From JBKHBT01 sp046542255 (GTDB lineage Bacteria; UBP14; UBA6098; JBKHBT01), in NCBI GenBank assembly GCA_046542255.1, contig JBKHBT010000086.1, positions 1 to 14,567 on the forward strand: a stretch of DNA of 14,567 nucleotides. Reading direction: 5' to 3'. The notes under the pieces were generated by a model. It saw nothing but the letters and a program-made list of their open reading frames with translations. It was not told the DNA's origin and did no database searches. Each line of letters begins with the position of its first letter. The first letter of the stretch is position 1. Of this stretch, positions 1 through 8,937 are shown piece after piece. Position numbers and translations under genes: made by a program.

Positions 1-1357
<1,357 letters not shown>

Positions 1358-1415
1358 ATAATATAAAAATTAACGAAGTATCCTCGCATATTGTTCATCC
1401 GTAACGCTATTCACT

Positions 1416-1427
1416 TGTCAAAGAACT
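1416..1427 (-). promoter_or_regulatory. boxA-like rRNA antitermination site
   Basis: On the minus strand this reads AGTTCTTTGACA, close to the boxA consensus TGYTCTTTAACA bound by NusB/NusE (S10). It lies in the 16S leader, between the promoter and the mature 5' end, where boxA is expected. The assignment rests on motif and position only. Confidence 0.6.
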
Positions 1428-1433
1428 TTTCAT

Positions 1434-1467
1434 CCGGCTCAATTATCTTTCATTTCAATTGAACCGG
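1434..1467 (-). other. 16S leader hairpin at the transcription start
   Basis: The minus strand has an 11-bp stem, CCGGTTCAATT paired with AATTGAGCCGG (one T-G wobble), around a 12-nt loop. Given the -10 at 1472-1477, transcription should start near 1465, inside the first arm. The dyad could be the extreme 5' hairpin of the pre-rRNA or a DNA operator at the start site. Confidence 0.5.
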
Positions 1468-1471
1468 ACTC

Positions 1472-1499
1472 AATATAATCATTCTCAAGAATCAGTCAA
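1472..1499 (-). promoter_or_regulatory. rRNA promoter (sigma-70 type)
   Basis: The minus strand carries TTGACT (1494-1499), a 16-nt spacer and TATATT (1472-1477), upstream of the boxA and the 16S gene. The DNA just upstream (1500-1545) is rich in A and T runs, consistent with an UP element. A second TTGACT at 1506-1511 has no good -10 partner. Confidence 0.65.
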
Positions 1500-1588
1500 G
1501 GGAAAAGTCAAACTTTTTCAAAAAAACTTCATCTTTTTCCGAAAGCCAATAAAATCAAGCCTTCCAGAGTGTCTATTATCGGATTTTC

Positions 1589-1626
1589 TTGACTTTACTT
1601 TAGAAATTTTCTACTTTTATAAGTAG
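1589..1626 (+). promoter_or_regulatory. Promoter and dyads of the glycosyltransferase pair
   Basis: TTGACT (1589-1594), a 17-nt spacer and TACTTT (1612-1617) form a plausible sigma-70 promoter facing away from the rRNA promoter. Two dyads overlap it: TAGAA-ATT-TTCTA (1601-1613) and CTACTT-TTAT-AAGTAG (1611-1626). The second covers the -10 and the likely start site, so a repressor or architectural protein could bind here. The dyads could also be chance in AT-rich DNA. Confidence 0.45.
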
Positions 1627-1647
1627 AATGTTATTGAAAGGTTCAAT

Positions 1648-3108
1648 ATGAAAACGAAAATCGCTCTAATATGTCTTGCTGCTCTAATTATAGCTGCCGG
1701 ATTGTACTTTGATTCCTGTAATGCAAGGGCGACTTTGACCCGGATTCATCCAGCAAATAAATTGATGCCGAAGCATATTAAAATCGCTGATAATATCCAG
1801 CCAGCTCTTTTTATCATTTCGGCGCTGCTATTTTTGATGGCTTTTATATGGAAAAAGGTTATTTGGTTTTTAGTTAAAATCAAGAATATATTAGATAAGA
1901 TGGAAAAGAGAAGGTTCATTATATATAGTATAGCAATTTCCTTCATTTCCAGGTTTATTTGGATGATGAGTTTTGATTTTGTCAGATTCCGGTCGGACAG
2001 CTTATGGTATATCAGAGCTGCAAGGTCTATACTTCATAATGGAACACTCGAAATGTTCGGCGAAAAGACGGCATTCATGCCGGTTGGATACCCGGCATTC
2101 ATGGCACTGGTGCTCAGGCTTTTCAATGAGAGCATCATAGCGCTGCATTTCTCGAACATTTTGCTTTCAGTCGGGACGGTTGTTTGTGTTTATTATATCG
2201 GCCGATATATACATAGCGAAATAGTTGGAAGAATTTCTGCGATTTTCTTTATTTTTCTTCCGAGTAGTATCATGTTTTCGACACTTTTCTATTCCGAGAC
2301 CGGTTTTACTTTCTTTTTGATCTTATCGTTGGCGCTCATTATTCTCAAAAGCAATCAAATTCCCTATCTAATTTTTTCTGGACTATCGCTTTGTATTGCT
2401 ATTTATTTTCGTCCGGTGGTGATATTATTACCATTTTTATTAATTATCTACATTTACCTGAAAAGTAAAAAGCGATTTCTAATAAGATCGACTGTTTTTT
2501 TATTGGCAGTTTTTATTCCGCTTTTGCCATGGACGATACGAAATTATAAAGTCTTTGGCGATTTTGTGCCGGTATCTACAAATGGTGGATATAATCTATT
2601 TGTCGGTAACCACAAAGGCGCAACCGGGGTATGGTCTATGGATGTCGAGATACCAGATGTCGAAGGGCTGGATGAAGTCGAGCAATCGGAAGTTTTCAAA
2701 GAGGCTGCAATCGATTTTATTAAGAATAATCCCGCCGAGTTTGTTAAATTATCTGTCAGGAAATTTTTCTATCTGATAATAAGAGACACCTCCACAATAG
2801 CTGCCGCAAATGGGACATCATACAAAGGCATGACAAATACTCAACTACTTTTTCTCTATTTCTGGGCAGAATTTTATTATCTGATGATTCTGGGACTTTT
2901 TATACTCGGATTGTCCTACAAGGAGCTATATCGGAACTATGACATGGGCCTTTGCCTTTTGATTATCGTATATTTCATCGGGATTTATACTGTCTTTTTC
3001 GGAGATTCGAGGTTTCACTTCCCGATTTTGCCACTGGCATCGATTATTGCGGCATTCGGTTTCACAAAGATCTTAGCAACACTTAAAAAATCAATCGATG
3101 AAAACTAA
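1648..3108 (+). CDS. Membrane GT-C fold glycosyltransferase, ArnT/PMT-like (first paralogue)
   Basis: A 486-residue polytopic membrane protein of the GT-C type (PMT/ArnT, GT39/GT83-like), which transfers sugars from polyprenyl-phosphate donors on the outer face of the membrane. An N-terminal membrane segment is followed by a second near residues 50-67. A basic cytoplasmic stretch then leads into the catalytic core. Asp117 in FRSDSLWY lies in the first large periplasmic loop, where GT-C enzymes keep their catalytic Asp; FMPVGYPA follows. The signature PWTIRNYKVFG begins at residue 294 and leads into PVSTNGGYNLFVGN. The C-terminal SRFHFPILP is also typical. The start ATG has GAAAGG six bases upstream. 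The gene overlaps the next one by 11 bp. Acceptor and sugar cannot be told from sequence; lipid A, teichoic-like polymers and protein O-glycosylation are all possible. Confidence 0.8.
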   Translation: MKTKIALICLAALIIAAGLYFDSCNARATLTRIHPANKLMPKHIKIADNIQPALFIISALLFLMAFIWKKVIWFLVKIKNILDKMEKRRFIIYSIAISFISRFIWMMSFDFVRFRSDSLWYIRAARSILHNGTLEMFGEKTAFMPVGYPAFMALVLRLFNESIIALHFSNILLSVGTVVCVYYIGRYIHSEIVGRISAIFFIFLPSSIMFSTLFYSETGFTFFLILSLALIILKSNQIPYLIFSGLSLCIAIYFRPVVILLPFLLIIYIYLKSKKRFLIRSTVFLLAVFIPLLPWTIRNYKVFGDFVPVSTNGGYNLFVGNHKGATGVWSMDVEIPDVEGLDEVEQSEVFKEAAIDFIKNNPAEFVKLSVRKFFYLIIRDTSTIAAANGTSYKGMTNTQLLFLYFWAEFYYLMILGLFILGLSYKELYRNYDMGLCLLIIVYFIGIYTVFFGDSRFHFPILPLASIIAAFGFTKILATLKKSIDEN

Positions 3109-4558
3109 GAACGCATTATTTGCGCTGGCTTTATTATTCATAATCCTGGGGATTTTTCTAGGGCCTGATAGTGCTTTTGAAATAGCGAAAAAAATTCACC
3201 CCAGGCATATTCTAAAACCCAAGCATATAGCAATAACGGATAATTTGCGCTATATGCTATTTGCTTTTTCGGCTATTATTCTATTAGCAGGGCTTTTCTT
3301 TCGGCAAATTGTGAATTTTTTGAAAAAGGCAATTTCTTTCATGGTTGAATTATCGCCGATACGATTTTGGGTATATTTTATATTGCTTTTTTTAATATCG
3401 CGAATAGCCTGGCAGCTTAGTTTTGATTTTGTAGTATTCTTGAGGGATTCACTTTGGTATAAGAATGCTGCTGACTCTTTATATTTTTCTGGCATTTTAT
3501 CTGTAGATGGCCACTTGACGGCATTTATGCCCGTTGGTTATCCTGCCAGTATGACAGTCTTCTATTGGATTTTTGGATACAGTATTATTTCCTTATATAT
3601 AATGAATGTATTGGCCCAATTTGCACTAATAACTGCGACATTTCTCATTGCAAGGGAGATTTTTAATAGAGATATTGCCCGGCTTTCATCGATTGTGCTA
3701 TTGTTTCTGCCAAGTTTATTGATGTTTTCTTCTCTTTTTCTTACCGAAAATGGATTTACTGCTTTTCTAATCCTGTCGGTATTTTTGTTAATGAAGAGTG
3801 ATAGATCATTAGTCTATATCATTTTCTCGGCTGTGTGTCTGGCTTTTGCTATTTATTATAGAGCAGTAGCAATTCCACTAATTGCAATTTTTGCAATATA
3901 TCTTTTTAGAAAATTCCATAAAAAAGGCATTTTGAGAGTTCTGCTGTTTATCGCGATTATTGTTTTGATCCATTTACCATGGTCTATGAGAAATTATAAA
4001 ATATTTGATAAATTTGTACCGGTCTCGACAAATGGCGGACTCAATCTATATATTGGGAATAATCCGCAGGCTAATGGTTCATACTGGTGGCCTGAAGGTG
4101 TTTATGATGAGAAGCATCTTAATGAAGCCGAAAAATCGAGCAAATACCGTAAACTTGCAATAAACTACATGATTTCACATCCAATAAGAACGATTAAATT
4201 ATCTGCGAAAAAATTGTTTCTGATGTTCATAACCGACTCTGCTGGAATCCATTGGGCGCAGAAAACAACTTATGAAAATCTATCGCCAAAAACTATGCTA
4301 ATTTTATTTCTATGGACTCAAATTAACTATATCATTTTCATGGTATTGTCGATATTTGGAATCATTAAGGTTTTTCGTATGAAAAAGGCCAATTTGAATT
4401 TATATTTTGTTTTATCGATAATTATTTATTTGATTTTAATATATTCGCTGTTTTTCGGATATCCAAGGTTCCGTTTTCCGATTATGCCATTATTGAGCAT
4501 ATTCAGCGCAATTGGCCTTTACAAATCAATCCCGCTCTTGAAAATAAAAAGTTGTTAG
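3098..4558 (+). CDS. Membrane GT-C fold glycosyltransferase, ArnT/PMT-like (second paralogue)
   Basis: A second GT-C glycosyltransferase, also 486 residues and clearly paralogous to its neighbour. Landmarks fall at identical positions: Asp117 in RDSLWY and Pro294 in PWSMRNYKIF. Also shared are a 'IHP...PKHI...DN' motif near residue 30-50, FMPVGYPA, PVSTNGGLNLYIGN and a C-terminal PRFRFPIMP. Hydrophobic segments are spread along the whole length. The start ATG lies inside the last codons of the upstream gene and has no clear Shine-Dalgarno, so translation probably depends on coupling. Many positions differ, so the duplication is not recent and the two may use different donors or acceptors, or act as a pair. 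No terminator is visible between its stop and the promoter of the next gene. Confidence 0.8.
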   Translation: MKTKNALFALALLFIILGIFLGPDSAFEIAKKIHPRHILKPKHIAITDNLRYMLFAFSAIILLAGLFFRQIVNFLKKAISFMVELSPIRFWVYFILLFLISRIAWQLSFDFVVFLRDSLWYKNAADSLYFSGILSVDGHLTAFMPVGYPASMTVFYWIFGYSIISLYIMNVLAQFALITATFLIAREIFNRDIARLSSIVLLFLPSLLMFSSLFLTENGFTAFLILSVFLLMKSDRSLVYIIFSAVCLAFAIYYRAVAIPLIAIFAIYLFRKFHKKGILRVLLFIAIIVLIHLPWSMRNYKIFDKFVPVSTNGGLNLYIGNNPQANGSYWWPEGVYDEKHLNEAEKSSKYRKLAINYMISHPIRTIKLSAKKLFLMFITDSAGIHWAQKTTYENLSPKTMLILFLWTQINYIIFMVLSIFGIIKVFRMKKANLNLYFVLSIIIYLILIYSLFFGYPRFRFPIMPLLSIFSAIGLYKSIPLLKIKSC

Positions 4559-4583
4559 ATTCCGATACATTGATGTTAAGTAT

Positions 4584-4612
4584 TTGACTTTCATTAAGGA
4601 AATGCTTAAATT
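4584..4612 (+). promoter_or_regulatory. Sigma-70-type promoter of the large secreted protein
   Basis: TTGACT (4584-4589), a 17-nt spacer and TAAATT (4607-4612) stand about 40 bp before the start codon. The predicted start near 4619 leaves a short leader containing the AGGAGG site. Its presence suggests the gene is transcribed independently of the glycosyltransferase pair. Confidence 0.55.
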
Positions 4613-4637
4613 CTTAAATATTGTGTTAAAGAATTCA

Positions 4638-4643
4638 AGGAGG
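4638..4643 (+). promoter_or_regulatory. Shine-Dalgarno that decides the start at 4651
   Basis: A full AGGAGG ends one base before an ATG at 4645 but seven bases before the ATG at 4651. Normal spacing strongly favours 4651, removing two residues (Met-Leu) from the longest frame and leaving a standard signal peptide start, MRSVKVF. Confidence 0.8.
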
Positions 4644-4650
4644 AATGCTT

Positions 4651-7600
4651 ATGAGAAGCGTGAAAGTATTTAGGATTTTCTTAATGTCATTTGCTATTTT
4701 GGCACCTTTTGCCATTATGGCACAGGTGCCATATGAGTTGAATTTCCAGGGACGGATGACCGATGATCTCGGTGCACCTATCGAGGGGATGATGTCTGTA
4801 ACTTTCAGGATATATGATTCTGAAACTGATGGAACTGAACTTTGGTCAGAGACCCAGGCGGTTGAATTCACTCAGGGGCTTTTCAATGTAATACTTGGTG
4901 AGGAATCTCCTCTCGAAACCGGAGTATTCAATGGCGAAAAGCGATGGCTCCAAATTGAGATGGGCACGGAGATAATCGGCCCTCGAAAACCGCTTATAAC
5001 TGTACCGTATTCATATAAATCAAATTATACCGATTCTGCTGATTGGGCAGCGCATGTAGAATGGGACTCGATTTCCGGAGTGCCATCTGATATTGGAGGC
5101 GGTGTTTCAAGCCTAAATTCTGAAACTGGCGATTTAATTATAGAAGGCGGCACAGATATCGATGTATCGACTGCATCGGAAACGATAACTATTAGTTTCT
5201 CAGGCACATTAGGCGATGAAGACTGGCAGATCGATGGCGATGATATGTATGCCATGAATGAAGGCAATGTTGGTATCGGGATAATTACGCCGGATGCTTC
5301 AAGCCGTTTACATATTGTCTCTGATGAAGGCGCAGGCTCGCGAGCAGTCCTTGGCGAATATACAGAGACTGGCCCACAGGGCTGGCTTGGTTCTGAACTT
5401 TATGGCGCATATGGCCAATTCGATGGTGACAATTACGGAGCACTTGGCTCATCTGGAATCGGAATCTATGCCTGCGGAGAAACTCATGCTGCATATCTCG
5501 AAGGCGAAGCCGAAGTAACCGGCGGGATTACTGTTGGCACAGACATCTCAGTTAGTGCCACATCTTCATTGATAATAGATGGAGATGCCGGCTCTGATGA
5601 TGTGCTTCTATCCGATGCCTCTGGCAATCTTTACTGGGGAACAGCCAGCTTAGACGGCGATGATTGGGGAAGCCAGGTGGCCGCTACAGATCTCACATTA
5701 GCTGGCGATGGATCATCAGCAAGCCCATTATCGATTGCCCAACAAGGCGCAACAAGCGGGCAGGTACTAAAATGGAATGGCTCCACCTGGACACCTGACG
5801 ATGACGAGACCGGCTCTGCAACCACCGATGCCGACTGGACAATAGACGGCACTGATATGTATAGCATACCATCTGGAAATGTCGGTATTGGAACTACTAC
5901 TCCTACTGCAAAACTTGATATTGCTGATAATCTTCGGCTTTTTAATGATTCTAGAGCACCATATATCGAGTTTGCCTATTCTGGAAGGCCAACTTTTTAT
6001 CTTTTATCTCAAGCAGGCCCAAATGGTTTCCAAATTTGGCGTGACTGGTCGAGTTGTGACTTTGCTATCGATGATGACGGCGAAATCGGTATTGGAACAA
6101 CCGATCCTACTAATGATTTGGATATCGATGGCACAATAAGAATCCGCGGCGGTGCGCCAGACGATGGCAAAGTCCTTACATCAGACATAGATGGTAATGC
6201 TACATGGCAGACACCAACAGGCGGTGGCGCAGATGAAGATTGGAATTTCATCACCGGCTCGACTATTTCAGACCCGATATATCGAACAGGCGATCTGGCA
6301 ATAGGTGTCGATGATACTCGTGGGCATCTTGTAAATGCCGAAATTCCCGTGATGAGCAGCCCATATCTCGACCATGCCGCAATTCACGGCGCAATGACGA
6401 CATCTGCCGATGGAACTGTTTATGCCGAAGGCGCACTCGCACAGAAAAATACGCTTACGACAGATGGCTATCCTATAACTGCCGACTATATCGGTGTGAT
6501 GGGCGTGATTCCAGCTAGCGGCGGTGCTGGCGCTACAAATATGGCCGTCTATGCATGGAATGAAAACGATAATTCACTTGGCGAGAACTATGGAGTTTAT
6601 TCAGTCGCCAATGGGACAGAGGGAGAATACAATTACGGGCTTTATGCCAATGCTTCTGGCGCAGCATTTAATTATGGCATTTATGCTGTCGCACCTGATG
6701 GTACAATGGACAGGGCTGGCTATTTCGATGGCGATGTCGAGATCACTGGTGCATTATTCGACAATACTGGCACATCAGGCACAAGCGGAAATGTCCTAAC
6801 CAGTACTGGCGATGGATTTATATGGTCAAGCCCTTCCGGCGGAAGCGCCGATGAAGACTGGACTATAGATGAGGCAGACGGCGAGATTTATAATCTCAAT
6901 GACGATGTCGGAATCGGTACAATGTCCGGTGATATCGATCCTTCTGCAATTTTCGAAGTGGAAAGCGATGAAAAGGGCGTTCTTTTCCCAAGAATGAATA
7001 CCGAAGACAGAAATGCAATAACTTCGCCAGCCGATGGCCTTCTTATTTTCAATACCGATACAAAATGTTTCAATTACTATATCGATTCGGAATGGCTTGC
7101 GATTTGCGGCAAAGTTGCTTCGGATAATAAATATGTCTATCGCTGGAATGGTGGGTCGGCGCATCGTTTCGAAAACACGACCGGCTCTTATATGACAGTA
7201 ATTGTCAAAGCCTGGGGCGGCGGCGGTGGCGGCAATGGCAATGATGAGCGCGAACAGGGTTTTGGCGGTGGCAGTGGCTTTGTCCAGGCCAGTGTTAGCC
7301 TTGCAGCCGGCGAATATCTGGATATCGAACCAGCAGAAGGCGGAAGCCCCGGCGCAGGTGCAGGCGCATCGATTATTACGCATAGTACAGATGGTATTAT
7401 CATGGTAGCAGCTGGCGGTGGTGGTGCTGGCGCATGTGGCGGCTCACCCGGCCCAGACCCATCACACGGTGGCGCTGGCGGAGGATTCTTTGGCGAAGAT
7501 GGTGATGATCAGCACACAACCGGAACATATGATTTTGAAGTCTATGGTGGAAAGGGCGGTACAGATGTATCTGGTGGACTTGGTGGAACTGCCTGGACTG

Positions 7601-7995
7601 ACCGGACTGGCGTTTCTATGTGCGATGGGGATGATGGCGCGTACCTCGCCGGCGGTAATACATATAGCAGATCCGGATGCGGCACCACATATTATGGCGG
7701 AAACCGCGATGAAGCCGGAACCGGTTGCTCAAATGGATGCGGCGGAACAGGTGGCGCAGGATATTATGGCGGCGGTGGCGCAGGTGCTGTTTACACTTAC
7801 CGCGGTGGAGGCGGTGGCGGCGGTTCCAGTTATTTCGCCGGTTGGCCAGACACGAGAGAGCCGCACTTCACTGTCGGTGGCGAAGGCCAAATCGCTGGCA
7901 ATATGCACGATCCCGACTATCAATTCAGCGCAGGGCTGGGCGGATATCCAGGTACAAGAGGAAAAGATGGATTGGTAGTTATTATCATAGATTAA
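4651..7995 (+). CDS. Large secreted modular surface protein with glycine-rich C-terminal domain
   Basis: A 1114-residue exported protein of unknown function. Residues 1-24 form a signal peptide with likely cleavage at IMA|Q. Residues 25-130 form a domain starting YELNFQGRMTDDLGAPI, found at the N-terminus of many FCB-group surface proteins. Residues 130-770 are built from repeats. Blocks with D(E/A)DW begin near residues 189, 393, 528 and 734, often preceded by a 'VL..DGNATW' segment and followed by GNVGIGTTTP-type motifs seen in phage-tail-fibre and adhesin-like proteins. Residues 776-823 match the GVLFPRMNTEDRNAI...GLLIFNT module. From about 828 to the end lies a glycine-rich domain with polyglycine runs, AAGGGGAG, GGGGGGGSSYFAG and several cysteines, resembling the glycine-rich domain of ALK-type receptors and bacterial surface proteins. 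It lacks an evident S74 chaperone domain or C-terminal sorting signal. I infer an adhesin or envelope protein. Confidence 0.8.
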   Translation: MRSVKVFRIFLMSFAILAPFAIMAQVPYELNFQGRMTDDLGAPIEGMMSVTFRIYDSETDGTELWSETQAVEFTQGLFNVILGEESPLETGVFNGEKRWLQIEMGTEIIGPRKPLITVPYSYKSNYTDSADWAAHVEWDSISGVPSDIGGGVSSLNSETGDLIIEGGTDIDVSTASETITISFSGTLGDEDWQIDGDDMYAMNEGNVGIGIITPDASSRLHIVSDEGAGSRAVLGEYTETGPQGWLGSELYGAYGQFDGDNYGALGSSGIGIYACGETHAAYLEGEAEVTGGITVGTDISVSATSSLIIDGDAGSDDVLLSDASGNLYWGTASLDGDDWGSQVAATDLTLAGDGSSASPLSIAQQGATSGQVLKWNGSTWTPDDDETGSATTDADWTIDGTDMYSIPSGNVGIGTTTPTAKLDIADNLRLFNDSRAPYIEFAYSGRPTFYLLSQAGPNGFQIWRDWSSCDFAIDDDGEIGIGTTDPTNDLDIDGTIRIRGGAPDDGKVLTSDIDGNATWQTPTGGGADEDWNFITGSTISDPIYRTGDLAIGVDDTRGHLVNAEIPVMSSPYLDHAAIHGAMTTSADGTVYAEGALAQKNTLTTDGYPITADYIGVMGVIPASGGAGATNMAVYAWNENDNSLGENYGVYSVANGTEGEYNYGLYANASGAAFNYGIYAVAPDGTMDRAGYFDGDVEITGALFDNTGTSGTSGNVLTSTGDGFIWSSPSGGSADEDWTIDEADGEIYNLNDDVGIGTMSGDIDPSAIFEVESDEKGVLFPRMNTEDRNAITSPADGLLIFNTDTKCFNYYIDSEWLAICGKVASDNKYVYRWNGGSAHRFENTTGSYMTVIVKAWGGGGGGNGNDEREQGFGGGSGFVQASVSLAAGEYLDIEPAEGGSPGAGAGASIITHSTDGIIMVAAGGGGAGACGGSPGPDPSHGGAGGGFFGEDGDDQHTTGTYDFEVYGGKGGTDVSGGLGGTAWTDRTGVSMCDGDDGAYLAGGNTYSRSGCGTTYYGGNRDEAGTGCSNGCGGTGGAGYYGGGGAGAVYTYRGGGGGGGSSYFAGWPDTREPHFTVGGEGQIAGNMHDPDYQFSAGLGGYPGTRGKDGLVVIIID

Positions 7996-8026
7996 TAGCC
8001 TCTACAAATTGCTCTCCAAAGTTGAA

Positions 8027-8050
8027 AAACCCCTTCAAGAGAAGGGGTTT
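8027..8050 (+). terminator. Rho-independent terminator of the secreted protein gene
   Basis: A perfect 10-bp stem, AAACCCCTTC with GAAGGGGTTT, closes an AAGA loop 31 bp after the stop codon. The trailing T tract is short (TTT, then ACTATAATTA). The A run before the stem could make it work on the minus strand too. Confidence 0.85.
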
Positions 8051-8210
8051 ACTATAATTACAGATGTAAGCATTAATGCATAATATGTAATAATAATTAA
8101 CATGGTAATTCATAGTGATTATTGTCATTATTGCATAAATTTTGCCAATATTGCACGAAAACAGTTAATTTTCTTAACAAAATTATTTCTTAAGAATCAA
8201 TTATACCGCT

Positions 8211-8233
8211 CGATAAGCCTTTATAATTGGCTT
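8211..8233 (+). promoter_or_regulatory. Dyad upstream of the sigma-54 promoter, possible activator site
   Basis: AAGCC (8215-8219) and GGCTT (8229-8233) form a dyad centred at 8224, about -67 relative to the predicted sigma-54 start. The 9-mer CGATAAGCC at 8211-8219 recurs at 8298-8306, and AATTGGCTT (8225-8233) is the exact reverse complement of AAGCCAATT (8302-8310). Sigma-54 promoters need an enhancer-binding activator upstream, so this is a reasonable candidate site, but no activator is identified. Confidence 0.35.
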
Positions 8234-8263
8234 CCAGGTGTGTTTCTGTAAAAGCTATCGATT

Positions 8264-8280
8264 TTGGCATAGTAGTTGCA
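8264..8280 (+). promoter_or_regulatory. Sigma-54 (RpoN) -24/-12 promoter
   Basis: TTGGCAT (8264-8270), a 5-nt gap and TTGCA (8276-8280) match the RpoN consensus TTGGCAC-N5-TTGCW. The invariant GG and GC have the required spacing, 12 bases from the -24 G to the -12 C. The start would fall near 8291, leaving a 40-nt leader with an AGGAGAG site before the ATG at 8331. Confidence 0.55.
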
Positions 8281-8330
8281 ATATTATAAGCGAAGTACGA
8301 TAAGCCAATTGGAAACTTAGGAGAGACCAG

Positions 8331-8651
8331 ATGTCTGTTGAGAAACAAAAAAATCGAACCTATTTACATAGATTATTCCCAGAGATGCTTTCTTTGGCTC
8401 TTTTCAGGCAATGCGCTGTTCCGTATTATCATAATTGTCGGCAAAACATAAGTAAAGCTGTTAGATTAAATGTATTAAATATTACATATTTTATTTATAT
8501 GTGGCTTTACAAGAGTAAATTATCTTCACTGAGTTTTATGTTTGACGATAGAGCCAAAGGAAGTGTTTGTTTTCCGAATCAAGAAACTCAAAGCTTTTTC
8601 AATATAATAGTTCCTTTGGATGCAAAGCTAATCATAATTGGGAAGGGGTAA
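8331..8651 (+). CDS. Hypothetical small protein (106 aa), doubtful
   Basis: I do not recognise this protein. It begins MSVEKQKNRTYLHRLF and has a moderately hydrophobic stretch near residues 48-60 (ITYFIYMWLY) and four cysteines. The case for a gene is contextual: an AGGAGAG site 5-7 bases before the ATG, a sigma-54-like promoter 50-67 bp upstream, and a stop only four bases before the next ORF, whose Shine-Dalgarno it overlaps. The case against is that residues from about 25 to 62 are encoded by repeat copy A (8405-8515), whose other copies are read in a different frame or are not coding. It may be an original small gene into which the repeat inserted in frame, or a chance frame. Confidence 0.35.
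   Translation: MSVEKQKNRTYLHRLFPEMLSLALFRQCAVPYYHNCRQNISKAVRLNVLNITYFIYMWLYKSKLSSLSFMFDDRAKGSVCFPNQETQSFFNIIVPLDAKLIIIGKG
8405..8515 (+). repeat. Structured dispersed repeat, copy A
   Basis: This is one of three same-orientation copies (8405, 8818, 9611). It starts CAGGCAATGCGCTGTTC. Hairpin 1 pairs GGCAATGCG (8407-8415) with CGTATTATC (8422-8430) around the loop CTGTTC, with two G-T wobbles and one mismatch. Hairpin 2 has the base GTAAAGC (8452-8458) with GCTTTAC (8504-8510), enclosing AT-rich DNA. It shares its whole length with copy C. No transposase is present. Confidence 0.75.
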
Positions 8652-8655
8652 AATT

Positions 8656-8865
8656 ATGAAAAGCGAACTAAAAAATATCTTACTAATCATCCTGCTACTG
8701 ATAGCGACTATTTGGCTGAAAAGCACAAAAGAAGCTAAATCAAAAAAAAATGCAGCAGTGATAGAAAATGGCGTTAAAGAGTATTCCAGTAATTACTATA
8801 ATTTTACTGTCCCAAATCAGACAATGTGCTGTTCAGTATTGTCAGTCTTCTCGGCTGAAACATAA
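8656..8865 (+). CDS. Hypothetical small single-span membrane protein (69 aa)
   Basis: A short protein with no family I recognise. Residues 3-22 (SELKNILLIILLLIATIWLK) look like a signal anchor, followed by a lysine-rich stretch and a polar tail. The start at ATG 8656 is supported by GGAAGGGG at 8641-8648, seven bases upstream; an upstream TTG in the same frame at 8638 has no such site. The last 16 codons and the TAA stop lie inside repeat copy B, so the present C-terminus was probably created by that repeat. It follows the 106-aa ORF by four bases and would share its sigma-54 transcript. Confidence 0.45.
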   Translation: MKSELKNILLIILLLIATIWLKSTKEAKSKKNAAVIENGVKEYSSNYYNFTVPNQTMCCSVLSVFSAET

Positions 8866-8871
8866 GTTAAG
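8818..8871 (+). repeat. Structured dispersed repeat, copy B (5' half only)
   Basis: This copy aligns with the first 55 bp of copies A and C: CAGACAATGTGCTGTTC, then GGCTGAAACATAAG. Hairpin 1 pairs GACAATGTG (8820-8828) with AGTATTGTC (8835-8843) around the same CTGTTC loop. It has two G-T wobbles and one mismatch next to the loop. The TAAAGC hairpin 2 of the other copies is not recognisable. The repeat supplies the stop codon of the 69-aa ORF. Confidence 0.7.
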
Positions 8872-8937
8872 TATTCATACCCAGATTCAGTGTTAAATTT
8901 ATGTAAAGTAAACAATCTTCTGCTATTATCCTCGTTG

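Noticed and set aside
4645..4650. ATG at 4645 as the secreted protein start
   Set aside because: Only one base separates it from AGGAGG; the ATG at 4651 has normal spacing.
6826..7383. A 185-codon minus-strand frame
   Set aside because: It is antisense to the secreted protein; its composition mirrors the glycine-rich coding strand and it has no ribosome site or promoter that I can see.
7725..8057. A 110-codon plus-strand frame rich in Arg and Trp
   Set aside because: It is the out-of-frame reading of the GGC/GGT glycine codons at the end of the secreted protein and runs into the terminator.
8070..8079. Palindrome GCATTAATGC
   Set aside because: A lone 10-bp palindrome in AT-rich DNA, with no second copy or promoter context to give it meaning.
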